A stretch of 7,855 bases of DNA from Pyrinomonadaceae bacterium (GTDB taxonomy: Bacteria > Acidobacteriota > Blastocatellia > Pyrinomonadales > Pyrinomonadaceae), in assembly GCA_014379795.1 (NCBI GenBank), contig JACMLC010000506.1:1-7855 (forward strand), written 5' to 3'. The notes under the pieces were generated by a model. It was given only the letters and a program-made list of their open reading frames with translations, was not told the DNA's origin and made no database searches. Position numbers and translations under genes: made by a program. Shown one piece after another: positions 1 to 6,912 of this stretch. Numbering within the stretch: the first letter of the stretch is position 1; each line of letters starts with the position of its first letter.

Positions 1-1035
1 CGCGGCGGGCGGATGAAGATCGAGCATGACCGCGTGGAAATTTTGAGCGGCGTGCGGCATGGCCAGACGCTCGGTTCGCCCGTCGCGTTGATGATTGAAA
101 ATAAGGACTGGGCGAATTGGACTGAGGTGATGTCTACGGAAGCGCGCGACTTGCCCGCCGAAAAATCCCGGCGCGTCAAGCGTCCGCGCCCGGGGCATGC
201 AGACCTCGCGGGCGGATTGAAATTCGGCGCGCGTGACTTGCGTGATGTGTTGGAAAGAGCTTCTGCGCGCGAGACTGCGGCGCGTGTGGCTTGCGGCGCG
301 CTGGCGAAACAGCTTCTCATGGTCTTTGGAGTCGAAATTCTGAGCCACGTCGTACAGCTTGGCGGCGTGCCTCTCGTGCCGCTTGAGCTTGAGTGGGATG
401 CTATCGCGGCAATCCCTGCCGACGCTCCGCTTCGTTGCGCTGATGCGGAAGCGCAGGCGCGTATGGTCGCTTTGATTGATGAAGCGAAACAGGCTGGCGA
501 CACGCTCGGCGGAGTTTTTGAAGTAGTCGCGCGCGGCGTCGTTGCCGGTCTCGGCTCGCATACATCGTGGAACGAAAAACTCGACGGGCGCGTTGCGCAG
601 GCTTTGATGTCCATCCCTGCGGTCAAAGCCGTGTCAATCGGCGCGGGCATGGAAGCGAGCGGCTTGCACGGCTCTCGCGTGCATGACGAGATAGATTATG
701 ATGCAGGCTCACAAAAATTTACGCGTCCGACCAATCGCGCAGGGGGCTTGGAGGGCGGCATTACTAACGGCGAAGAGGTGCGCGTGCGTGGGTTTCTCAA
801 ACCCCTCTCGACCTTGCGCCGCGCGCTCCGCTCGGTTGACATAGACACAAAGCAGGAAGACGAGGCTGCATTCGAGCGTTCGGATGTGACGGTCGTTCCG
901 GCAGCAGGAGTCATCGGCGAGGCGATGCTCGCGCTCGTCTTGGCGCAGGCGATGCGAGAAAAATTCGGCGGCGATAGTTTGGAAGAGATGCAGCGCAACT
1001 TTGAAGGCTATTGCGAACAGTTGCGCAGTTACTAA
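1..1035 (+). CDS. aroC: Chorismate synthase, 5' end cut off by the window
   Basis: Chorismate synthase converts 5-enolpyruvylshikimate-3-phosphate to chorismate, the last step of the shikimate pathway, using reduced FMN in the cytoplasm. The frame is open from base 1: the first four codons read RGGR, followed by MKIE. In Bacillus-type AroC this stretch lies about 45 residues inside the protein, so the ATG at 13 is an internal Met. The missing part includes the GESHG signature. Counting from that Met, visible family features are RPRPGHAD (57-64, His62 being the conserved active-site-region His), RASARETAARVA (82-93), NRAGGLEGGITNGE (241-254) and ERSDVTVVPA (288-297). The C-terminus is complete and ends at TAA. 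The next gene starts 49 bp downstream on the same strand, so cotranscription is possible. Identity is essentially certain; only the N-terminus is unseen. Confidence 0.97.
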   Translation, partial: RGGRMKIEHDRVEILSGVRHGQTLGSPVALMIENKDWANWTEVMSTEARDLPAEKSRRVKRPRPGHADLAGGLKFGARDLRDVLERASARETAARVACGALAKQLLMVFGVEILSHVVQLGGVPLVPLELEWDAIAAIPADAPLRCADAEAQARMVALIDEAKQAGDTLGGVFEVVARGVVAGLGSHTSWNEKLDGRVAQALMSIPAVKAVSIGAGMEASGLHGSRVHDEIDYDAGSQKFTRPTNRAGGLEGGITNGEEVRVRGFLKPLSTLRRALRSVDIDTKQEDEAAFERSDVTVVPAAGVIGEAMLALVLAQAMREKFGGDSLEEMQRNFEGYCEQLRSY

Positions 1036-1084
1036 AATTCAACCGGAGCCGATAACCATTTCGTAAGGCTCATCAAACAATCCG

Positions 1085-1951
1085 ATGAAACGATGTCCTT
1101 CATGTGATCGCACTTATTCTGACGAAACACTCAGCTTTTGCTTAATTGATGGCGCGGTTTTGTCTGCCCCGTATGATGCTCAAGCCACCGAGCAACTACC
1201 ATCTTCGCGCAGCACCGATCCGCCCCCCACTGAGATACTGCCTCTGGCGACGAACCCGGCTCCAACACAGAGGGCTAAAGAGTCTTGGCCTGTGAACTCA
1301 ACAATGCCAAGCCCCGTTTTTTCAAACAGAGTTCGCCCGGATAATTTTCAAGCCGAGCCAGCGATGCTAAAGACAAGTCGCCTGCCGTGGCTCATTGGCG
1401 GGCTGGTTGTGTTAGCGGCAATTAGCATCGTCTTTATCATCGGTTACAACATGGGAAGCGAAAAGGTAGAAAGTCTGGATGGCAATAATACGAATTCTGA
1501 AAATTCAAATCCATTGACTCCGCCTGCTCCAATACCGCAGAGTGTTGATGCCTCCAACGTAAATCAAGGCAACACCGGCATAGGCTCCGGCAACGTCAGT
1601 GTGGCTAACGGCAATACCGCTCCCTCGTCCGAAGCAGGAGTCAAGCCCGTAGACGACAGTAAAATCTTTAAGCCAAGTGAAGTTGATCAAAAGGCTCGAC
1701 TTTTGTCCAAGCCAGCTCCGGAATACACTGTGGAAGCCAGACAAAATCAGGTCACAGGCACGGTCGTCTTGCAGGTGGTGTTATCTTCAAAGGGTACTGT
1801 TGAAAACATCAGGGCGGTCAACGGCCTGCCTTATGGCTTGACGGAAAAAGCGATAGCAGCGGCCAAACAGATCAAGTTCACGCCCGCGATGAAGGATGGA
1901 AGAGCCGTCTCGCAATACATCAAGATCGAATATAATTTCAACATCTACTAA
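1085..1951 (+). CDS. Single-pass membrane protein: Cys-rich N-terminal module plus TonB-like C-terminal domain
   Basis: The 288-residue protein has four visible parts. Residues 1-26 form a short Cys module with C4-P-S-C7 and F-C19 followed by a DG. Residues 27-98 are a Pro/Thr/Ser-rich linker. A strongly hydrophobic segment at about 99-122 is the only membrane span and has no signal-peptidase site. A Gly/Asn/Ser-rich linker (about 125-195) leads to a TonB-C type domain at about 205-288, with the typical pattern 'P.Y...AR...V.G.V.L.V.....G.V....' and a C-terminal 'F.PA...G..V.....I.Y.F'. Inferred topology: Cys module in the cytoplasm, TonB-C in the periplasm. TonB-C domains pass energy to outer-membrane receptors with ExbB/ExbD, but no exbBD or receptor gene is nearby and substrate cannot be assigned. 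Only three Cys are present in the module, so it may not be a full zinc ribbon. No strong Shine-Dalgarno precedes the ATG; the nearest purine run (about 1064-1068) is rather distant. Confidence 0.85.
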   Translation: MKRCPSCDRTYSDETLSFCLIDGAVLSAPYDAQATEQLPSSRSTDPPPTEILPLATNPAPTQRAKESWPVNSTMPSPVFSNRVRPDNFQAEPAMLKTSRLPWLIGGLVVLAAISIVFIIGYNMGSEKVESLDGNNTNSENSNPLTPPAPIPQSVDASNVNQGNTGIGSGNVSVANGNTAPSSEAGVKPVDDSKIFKPSEVDQKARLLSKPAPEYTVEARQNQVTGTVVLQVVLSSKGTVENIRAVNGLPYGLTEKAIAAAKQIKFTPAMKDGRAVSQYIKIEYNFNIY

Positions 1952-2111
1952 AATATTTCATGAGCAATGCAGCAGGGCAACTTGAGAAAGCCGTATAGCT
2001 TCAAAGTCCGCTCGCTGGCGTTTCCCGCGCAGTTTGTCGTAAAATAAAAGCTGTAAGTCGTTGCGGAATAACGTTTCCGCGCTTCATGCTCATTCTGAAG
2101 GAATTTTGAGA
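1952..2111. other. 160-bp gap before def, no gene seen
   Basis: No credible coding region lies here. The clearest structure is a short perfect inverted repeat, GCGGAA (2063-2068) and TTCCGC (2075-2080), with a 6-nt loop, in what would be the def leader. A TAAAAT hexamer at 2040-2045 resembles a -10 box, but no acceptable -35 stands at the right distance, so no promoter is called. There is no obvious terminator for the upstream TonB-like gene. Confidence 0.4.
2097..2102 (+). promoter_or_regulatory. Ribosome binding site that sets the def start
   Basis: GAAGGA stands 9 nt before the ATG at 2112. The longer in-frame reading from a TTG at 2061 has no such site and adds 17 residues that do not look like deformylase. 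Confidence 0.7.
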
Positions 2112-2627
2112 ATGTCGCTTCTGAAAATAGTTCATTATCCAGAGCCTGTACTGTTGACACCCGGCGACCCTGTGACCGTGTTTGACGACGAGCTGAAGCA
2201 GCTTGTCAACGACATGTTCGAGACGATGTACGAGGCGCGCGGCGTTGGCTTAGCTGCGCCGCAGGTGGGCGTCTCGAAGCGTCTGTTCGTGATGGATTGC
2301 TCGGGCGGGCAAGACCCTTCGCGCCGCATCGCCCTGATTAACCCGGAAGTCCTGCGCGTCGAAGGCGAGCAGGTGGACGAAGAGGGCTGTCTCTCTTTTC
2401 CCGGCATCTACTTTAACGTCCGGCGTGATTTGAGAGCCATCGTCAGCGCACATGATGTCAACGGCGAGCAATTTGAAGTTGATGGAATGGAGCTGACCGC
2501 GCGCTGCATGCTGCACGAGACGGATCACTGTGACGGCATCGTCTTTATTGATAAGACGACGACGCTCAAGCGCGAGATGGTCAAGCGCAAGATCAGAAAA
2601 TTACAGAAAGCCGGAGAGTGGGTCTAA
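2112..2627 (+). CDS. def: Peptide deformylase
   Basis: This metalloenzyme removes the formyl group from the N-terminal Met of new proteins as they leave the ribosome, undoing the modification made by Fmt, whose gene lies downstream. The 171-residue protein has all three family motifs: GVGLAAPQ (44-51), EGCLS (92-96, metal ligand Cys93) and HETDH (135-139, ligands His135 and His139, catalytic Glu136). Length and spacing are normal for a bacterial enzyme, and the EGCLSFPG context fits the common type 1 form. One small oddity is Cys140 directly after the HEXXH motif, where Leu is usual. The start at 2112 gives the expected MSLLKIVHYPEP opening and has a good ribosome binding site. A GC-rich hairpin lies 30 bp beyond the stop. 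def is normally next to fmt; here pruA separates them. Confidence 0.97.
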   Translation: MSLLKIVHYPEPVLLTPGDPVTVFDDELKQLVNDMFETMYEARGVGLAAPQVGVSKRLFVMDCSGGQDPSRRIALINPEVLRVEGEQVDEEGCLSFPGIYFNVRRDLRAIVSAHDVNGEQFEVDGMELTARCMLHETDHCDGIVFIDKTTTLKREMVKRKIRKLQKAGEWV

Positions 2628-2656
2628 TAGCATCGCTCTCAAATTCTTCAACCCGG

Positions 2657-2692
2657 AAACGCGGTCAATGCCTGAAGCGCATGACCGCGTTT
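2657..2692 (+). terminator. GC-rich hairpin after def, candidate terminator
   Basis: AAACGCGGTCA (2657-2667) and TGACCGCGTTT (2682-2692) are perfect 11-bp complements. With one bulged A (2668) the stem extends by TGC/GCA (2669-2671 with 2679-2681), leaving a 7-nt loop. Its place 30 bp after def suits a terminator. The only T-run is the TTT that closes the stem and there is no U-tract beyond it, so a bidirectional weak terminator or a 3'-end stabiliser is equally possible. Confidence 0.5.
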
Positions 2693-2734
2693 CGTGCACT
2701 ATGGTAAGATTCAAAGCATTCAACAATCAAAGTA

Positions 2735-2839
2735 TTTGCGATTTTAGATTTGCGATTTTCGATTGGATAAGGACACGGGATTAACTTTTAATTCTTCAGT
2801 CCGCTTCCAATCGCAAATCCAAAATCGCAAATCTAAAAT
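2735..2839. repeat. Palindrome built of tandem heptanucleotides, upstream of pruA
   Basis: The left block (2735-2762) is four heptads: tttgcga, ttttaga, tttgcga, ttttcga. The right block (2810-2837) is four heptads of the complement: atcgcaa, atccaaa, atcgcaa, atctaaa. The arms 2741-2766 and 2807-2839 are complementary throughout except that the right arm carries exactly one extra heptad (7 nt), and they are separated by about 40 nt. The structure ends 19 bp before the pruA start codon, so any hairpin would lie in its leader. It resembles heptanucleotide STRR elements of cyanobacteria in design; a shared origin is not shown. Confidence 0.85.
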
Positions 2840-2845
2840 TCTATT

Positions 2846-2852
2846 GAGGGAG
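2846..2852 (+). promoter_or_regulatory. Ribosome binding site that sets the pruA start
   Basis: GAGGGAG lies 6 nt before the ATG at 2859. The longer reading from a TTG at 2763 runs through the right arm of the repeat-palindrome and encodes no family sequence, so 2859 is preferred. Confidence 0.75.
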
Positions 2853-2858
2853 CAGACT

Positions 2859-4451
2859 ATGCAGAACGAATTTCGCAATGAGCCGTTTACGGATTTCAGC
2901 AAGGAAGAGAACGCTGCGGCTATGCGCGCGGCCATTGAAAAGGTGAGAGGCGAGCTAGGGCAGGAATATCCGTTGGTCATCGGCGGCGAGCGCATCACGA
3001 CAGACAAAAAGTTTGAGAGCCTTAACCCAGCGAACAAGACGCAAGTGGTCGGGCGTTTTCAAAAAGCGACAGAAGAATTGGCGCAACGTTCGGTCGAAAC
3101 CGCTTTTGAGACTTTCCAGACGTGGCGCAACACGCCCGCAGGGGAGCGCGCGGATTTGCTCTTTCGTGTCACCGCTATTTTACGCGAGCGCAAGCATGAG
3201 ATGTCCGCTTGGATGATTCACGAGGTCGGTAAAAGTTGGGCTGAAGCCGACGGCGACACTGCCGAAGCGATTGATTTTTGCGATTTCTACGCGCGCGAGA
3301 TGCTGCGCTATGCCGAAGGCCAGCCGTTGACCAAGATCGAGGGCGAAGATAACCGGCTCGAATACATACCGCTCGGCGTCGGCGTCGTGATTCCGCCGTG
3401 GAATTTCCCGCTCGCCATCATGGCTGGCATGACTGTGGCTGCTGCCGTCACTGGCAACACGGTCGTGCTCAAACCTTCTTCGGATGCGCCGACTATCGCT
3501 TACAAGTTCTTTGAATTATTGGAAGAAGCGGGGATGCCTGCGGGCGTCGTCAATTTTATGACCGGCTCGGGCGCGGAAGTCGGAGACGTGATCGTGGATC
3601 ATGCGAAGACTCGCTTTATCGCTTTCACCGGCTCGAAAGAGATTGGCCTGCGCATCAATGAGCGCGCGGCCAAAGTCTCGGAAGGTCAAATCTGGCTCAA
3701 GCGCGTGGTGGCAGAGATGGGCGGCAAGGATGCCATCATCGTCGAGGCGGATGCTGACCTTGAAGACGCCGCGACCGGAGTCGTGCAAGCGGCCTTTGGC
3801 TTTCAGGGACAAAAATGCTCCGCCTGCTCGCGCGCCATCATACACACGGACGTGTATGACAGGATGCTCGGAATGATTGTCGAGCGAACCGAGAAGATAA
3901 AAGTCGGTGACCCCACAGACCCACAGACAAATATGTCTGCCGTCATCAACCAGAAAGCCTTCAAGACCATCAACGAATATATCGAGAAAGGTCAGGCCGA
4001 TGGCGGGCGTCTGCTCGCGGGCGGAGGCTCTGACGGCGAGCAAGGGTATTTTATAGAGCCGACCGTCATTGCGGACGTGAAGCCGGGTGATACCATCGAA
4101 CAGGAAGAAATATTCGGGCCTGTGCTGGCCGTCATCCGCTCGCAGGATTTTGATGATGCTCTGCGAATCGTCAATGATACCGAATATGGATTGACGGGCG
4201 CGCTTTACTCTTCAGACCCGGCGAAGCTTGAGCGTGCGCGGCGCGAGTTTCATGTCGGCAATCTCTATCTGAATCGCAAATGCACGGGCGCGCTGGTCGG
4301 CGTACACCCGTTCGGCGGCTTTAATATGTCCGGCACGGATTCCAAAGCGGGCGGCAGAGATTATCTAGGACTTTTTATGCAGGCCAAGCTGTGGTCGGAA
4401 AAAGTCGGAGCGACGACCGACACGATGGCTGAGAAGCGCGCAGCGATTTAG
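2859..4451 (+). CDS. pruA: L-glutamate gamma-semialdehyde (1-pyrroline-5-carboxylate) dehydrogenase
   Basis: This NAD(P)-dependent aldehyde dehydrogenase oxidises glutamate-5-semialdehyde to glutamate, the second step of proline breakdown and the last of arginase/ornithine breakdown. The 530-residue protein is the stand-alone (RocA-like) form, without the proline dehydrogenase domain of PutA. It opens with the family-typical NEPFTDFSKEENAAAMRAA. Core motifs are PPWNFPLAI (179-187, Asn182 of the oxyanion hole), VLKPS (203-207, NAD-contacting Lys205), FTGSKEIG (256-263), EMGGKD (286-291, general base Glu286), GQKCSACSR (317-325, nucleophile Cys320) and EEIFGPVL (416-423). All catalytic residues are present. 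No proline dehydrogenase or arginine-pathway gene is nearby, so its pathway partner is elsewhere. It sits between def and fmt and is flanked on both sides by repeat-palindromes. Specificity is inferred from overall similarity to RocA. Confidence 0.95.
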   Translation: MQNEFRNEPFTDFSKEENAAAMRAAIEKVRGELGQEYPLVIGGERITTDKKFESLNPANKTQVVGRFQKATEELAQRSVETAFETFQTWRNTPAGERADLLFRVTAILRERKHEMSAWMIHEVGKSWAEADGDTAEAIDFCDFYAREMLRYAEGQPLTKIEGEDNRLEYIPLGVGVVIPPWNFPLAIMAGMTVAAAVTGNTVVLKPSSDAPTIAYKFFELLEEAGMPAGVVNFMTGSGAEVGDVIVDHAKTRFIAFTGSKEIGLRINERAAKVSEGQIWLKRVVAEMGGKDAIIVEADADLEDAATGVVQAAFGFQGQKCSACSRAIIHTDVYDRMLGMIVERTEKIKVGDPTDPQTNMSAVINQKAFKTINEYIEKGQADGGRLLAGGGSDGEQGYFIEPTVIADVKPGDTIEQEEIFGPVLAVIRSQDFDDALRIVNDTEYGLTGALYSSDPAKLERARREFHVGNLYLNRKCTGALVGVHPFGGFNMSGTDSKAGGRDYLGLFMQAKLWSEKVGATTDTMAEKRAAI

Positions 4452-4461
4452 CCTTCAATGA

Positions 4462-4565
4462 GGGTGTAGGGGATAGGGTGTAGAAAAAGGGTGTAGGGTG
4501 TAGGGGATAGGGTGTAGCAAAAACAACTTTCTTGAACTACACCCTACACCCTATCCCCTTCACCC
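4462..4565. repeat. Direct and inverted heptanucleotide repeats between pruA and fmt
   Basis: Left block one (4462-4482) reads gggtgta, ggggata, gggtgta. After a GAAAAA spacer, left block two (4489-4516) reads gggtgta, gggtgta, ggggata, gggtgta. The right block (4538-4565) is tacaccc, tacaccc, tatcccc, ttcaccc. A 22-nt unit thus occurs twice directly (4462-4483 and 4496-4517), and either copy can pair with 4544-4565 with one mismatch, giving two mutually exclusive hairpins. The block begins 10 bp after the pruA stop and ends 22 bp before fmt. It could act as a terminator-like structure for pruA, though no U-run follows immediately. Confidence 0.88.
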
Positions 4566-4587
4566 TTTCTTTGTAGATTTTTCTTCT

Positions 4588-5517
4588 ATGAGAATTACCT
4601 TCATGGGAACACCCGAAGCTGCCGTGCCGACTTTGCGGCGATGCCTCGAAGACGGGCACGAAGTCGTCTCTGTCTGGACACAGCCGGATCGTCCAGCGGG
4701 GCGCGGCAACAGGCTTGCTCAATCGCCTGTCAAGGAGTTCGCTCTGTCGTCCGGTTTGAAAGTTCATCAACCCGCAAAAATCAGGAATGAAGAAGCTTTA
4801 AACTTATTTGCATCGGATGATGCGGATGTGGCTGTGGTCGTCGCTTACGGGCGCATTCTGCCTGCCGCTTTTCTGAGCGCGCCGCGACGTGGCTGCATCA
4901 ATGTGCATTTCTCGCTGCTGCCGCTGTACAGGGGAGCCGCGCCGGTCAACTGGGCTATCGTGCGCGGTGAAGATGAAACCGGCGTGACGACGATGCGGAT
5001 GAACGAGGGCTTGGACACAGGGGCGATTCTACAGCAACGCGCGACGAAGATTGGCGTTGAAGAGACTGCGACAGAATTGATGTCGCGTCTTGCTGCGGAT
5101 GGCGCGGAGTTGTTGAGCGAGACGCTTGCGAGGCTTGATGAAATTGAAGAGCTTGAGCAGAGCGAAGAGAAGGCGACGTTTGCGCCGATGCTGCGAAGGG
5201 AAGACGGATTGATCGAATGGGCGCTCGATGCTTTTCAGATTGAGCGGCGCGTGCGCGGCTTTCAGCCGTGGCCTAATGCTTTCACCAAACACCGCGAGAG
5301 CCGTCTGGTCGTCTGGCGTGCGCGTGCAGAAAAGGTTTTGGAGCGTGCTGGCAAAGAAGGCGAGGTTGTCAGCGCGAATGGAGACGAGTTAATTGTCGCG
5401 TGCGGCGACCTGACAGCTTTGCGTCTGTTGGAAGTTCAGCCGGAGGGCAAGCGGCGGATGAGCGTTCGTGATTACCTGAACGGCACGCGTCTCTCTGCCG
5501 GGGAGAGGTTCGGATGA
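4588..5517 (+). CDS. fmt: Methionyl-tRNA formyltransferase
   Basis: Fmt transfers a formyl group from 10-formyltetrahydrofolate to initiator Met-tRNA, enabling formyl-Met initiation; def, upstream, reverses it on the finished protein. The 309-residue length is normal. The N-terminal Rossmann-like formyltransferase domain (about 1-200) opens with MRITFMGTPEAAVPTL and contains the hallmark INVHFSLLPLYRGAAPV (104-120). The catalytic triad is visible as Asn105, His107 and Asp143 (in GLDTGAIL). The C-terminal tRNA-binding domain (about 203-305) begins after FAPML and includes RVRGFQPWPNAF (221-232). The ATG is favoured by exact agreement with the family N-terminus, although the 22 nt before it are pyrimidine-rich and show no Shine-Dalgarno. 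The stop overlaps the rsmB start (ATGA), so the two are surely one transcript. Confidence 0.97.
   Translation: MRITFMGTPEAAVPTLRRCLEDGHEVVSVWTQPDRPAGRGNRLAQSPVKEFALSSGLKVHQPAKIRNEEALNLFASDDADVAVVVAYGRILPAAFLSAPRRGCINVHFSLLPLYRGAAPVNWAIVRGEDETGVTTMRMNEGLDTGAILQQRATKIGVEETATELMSRLAADGAELLSETLARLDEIEELEQSEEKATFAPMLRREDGLIEWALDAFQIERRVRGFQPWPNAFTKHRESRLVVWRARAEKVLERAGKEGEVVSANGDELIVACGDLTALRLLEVQPEGKRRMSVRDYLNGTRLSAGERFG
5491..5508 (+). promoter_or_regulatory. rsmB ribosome binding site inside a small hairpin at the end of fmt
   Basis: GGGGAGAGG (5500-5508) is a strong Shine-Dalgarno 5 nt before the rsmB ATG at 5514. Its GAGAG (5503-5507) is complementary to CTCTC at 5491-5495 across a 7-nt loop. 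Ribosomes finishing fmt would melt this weak stem, which together with the 4-nt gene overlap suggests translational coupling. Confidence 0.45.
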
Positions 5518-6896
5518 GCGGACGTGCCAAATCTGCGCGCCGCCCGCCAAAGCTCGATAACAGCTCGCGCAATGTTTCTCCCGCGCGGCGCGCGGCTTTT
5601 GAAATTCTGCGGCGCGTCGAAGAAGAAGATGCTTTCGCAACTGTCCTGCTGGCGGCGATTGATGAAGAGATGCGCGGCGAGGATCGTGCGCTCTGTTATG
5701 AGATTGTGCTGGGCACGCTCAGATGGCAGCTCTGGCTGGATGCTTTGATAGAGCATTATGCAGGGCGCGGCGCAGAGAAGATTGACCGCCCCGTCAGGCG
5801 CGCTCTGCGCATAGGTCTGTACCAACTGCGCTTTCTCACACGCATCCCCGTCTCGGCCAGCGTCAACGAATCCGTCAACCTAGCTTATTTAGCGCGCCTG
5901 CACTCTGCCGCAGGTTTCATCAACGCAGTGCTGCGCCGCGCCGTGCGCGAAATTGATTACAATCCGACAGCGAAGATTGATGATGCGCTTCAGCGGTTGG
6001 CGATTGAGACCTCGCATCCGGCTTGGTTGTTGGAGCGTTGGACTAAAGCATTCGGAAGCGAGGAGACGGAAAAATTCGCGCGCTCCAATAATGAAGCCCC
6101 GCCGGTGGCCTTTCGCCTGACGGCGAAAGCGTTTGAGAGCGGCGCTATATTAGATGAGCTGCGAGAGGGCGAAGCAGTCATCACGCCTTCAGAAATCGCG
6201 CCGGATGCGTGGCGCGTCGTGGGCGCAGGCGCGACAGTGCGGAAGTTGGTTAGTGAAGGTTTGATTTACTTGCAGGACGAAGCTTCGCAACTGGTCGCGC
6301 ATGTTGTTGATGCAAGGCAAGGCGAGCGCATCTTGGATGTCTGTGCCGCGCCCGGTAGCAAGACGACGCACATTGCTGCACGCGCTCCAGCAACCGCGCG
6401 GGTCGTCGCGTGCGATCTTTACGAGCATCGTTTGCGAACCGTGCTTGAGACGGCAAAGCGAACGGGCGAAGAGCGAATTGATGCTCTGGCGCATGATGCG
6501 ACGGCGACTTTACCCTTTACGGCTCAATCATTTGACTGTGTGCTGGTGGATGCTCCATGCACCGGGACGGGTACGCTCAGGCGCAACCCTGAAATCCGCT
6601 GGCGCATCTCAGAACTTGATATTGCGGAATTGGCGCAGCGGCAGCGACGCATTCTCGCCAACGCTGCCGACGCGGTGCGCGGCGGTGGCAGGCTCGTTTA
6701 TTCAACTTGCTCCGTCGAGCCGGAAGAGAACGAAGAAGTTATCGCAAGCTTTCTGAAAGATCACACGAGCTTCAAACAGGTTAATGCAGGCGTGCCGGAA
6801 GTTTTGCGACGCGCCGACGGTTCTACAGCGCGAACTTGGCCGCACAGGGACGGAGCGGACGGTTTTTTCATCGCCGTCTTTGAGCGTCAAACTTAA
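5514..6896 (+). CDS. rsmB: 16S rRNA (cytosine-967-C5)-methyltransferase
   Basis: RsmB methylates C967 of 16S rRNA at carbon 5, using S-adenosylmethionine. The 460-residue protein has a NusB-like RNA-binding N-terminal domain (about 20-150) with typical ARRAAFEILRRVE and SVNESVNLA stretches, a linker to about 250, and a Rossmann methyltransferase domain (about 250-460). The latter shows SAM motif I DVCAAPGSKT (275-284), acidic Asp301 in motif II, motif IV DAPCTGTGTLRRNPE (346-360, Cys349, release Cys) and motif VI STCSVEPEENEEV (397-409, Cys399, the nucleophile). Both catalytic Cys of the m5C family are intact and the end (DGFFIAVFER) is complete. Presence of the NusB-like domain separates it from RsmF and NSUN types. 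It overlaps fmt by 4 nt. The C-terminus is followed by a repeat-palindrome 17 nt beyond the stop. Confidence 0.96.
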   Translation: MSGRAKSARRPPKLDNSSRNVSPARRAAFEILRRVEEEDAFATVLLAAIDEEMRGEDRALCYEIVLGTLRWQLWLDALIEHYAGRGAEKIDRPVRRALRIGLYQLRFLTRIPVSASVNESVNLAYLARLHSAAGFINAVLRRAVREIDYNPTAKIDDALQRLAIETSHPAWLLERWTKAFGSEETEKFARSNNEAPPVAFRLTAKAFESGAILDELREGEAVITPSEIAPDAWRVVGAGATVRKLVSEGLIYLQDEASQLVAHVVDARQGERILDVCAAPGSKTTHIAARAPATARVVACDLYEHRLRTVLETAKRTGEERIDALAHDATATLPFTAQSFDCVLVDAPCTGTGTLRRNPEIRWRISELDIAELAQRQRRILANAADAVRGGGRLVYSTCSVEPEENEEVIASFLKDHTSFKQVNAGVPEVLRRADGSTARTWPHRDGADGFFIAVFERQT

Positions 6897-6912
6897 AATT
6901 AAAAGGGTAAAA

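Noticed and set aside
2040..2045. TAAAAT as a -10 box for def
   Set aside because: No acceptable -35 hexamer lies 16-18 nt upstream, and one hexamer alone is common by chance.
2061..2111. Longer def from TTG 2061
   Set aside because: The added residues do not resemble deformylase, and a good ribosome binding site precedes ATG 2112.
1948..2160. 70-residue minus-strand open frame across the gap before def
   Set aside because: It overlaps the conserved def N-terminus, has no recognisable domain and no supporting ribosome binding site.
2763..2858. Longer pruA from TTG 2763
   Set aside because: It would translate the repeat-palindrome, and the family N-terminus begins at ATG 2859 behind GAGGGAG.
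3516..4043. 175-residue minus-strand open frame inside pruA
   Set aside because: It lies fully antisense to the conserved catalytic core of pruA and shows no family motif.
2735..4565. pruA as cargo of a composite transposon bounded by the two repeats
   Set aside because: The flanking repeats have different units, there is no transposase and no target-site duplication is visible.
4462..4565. CRISPR-like array
   Set aside because: Units are 7 nt, tandem and inverted, without unique spacers of 30 nt or more and without cas genes.
6301..6756. 151-residue + strand frame within rsmB
   Set aside because: It is an out-of-frame shadow of the methyltransferase domain, which carries all catalytic motifs in the other frame.
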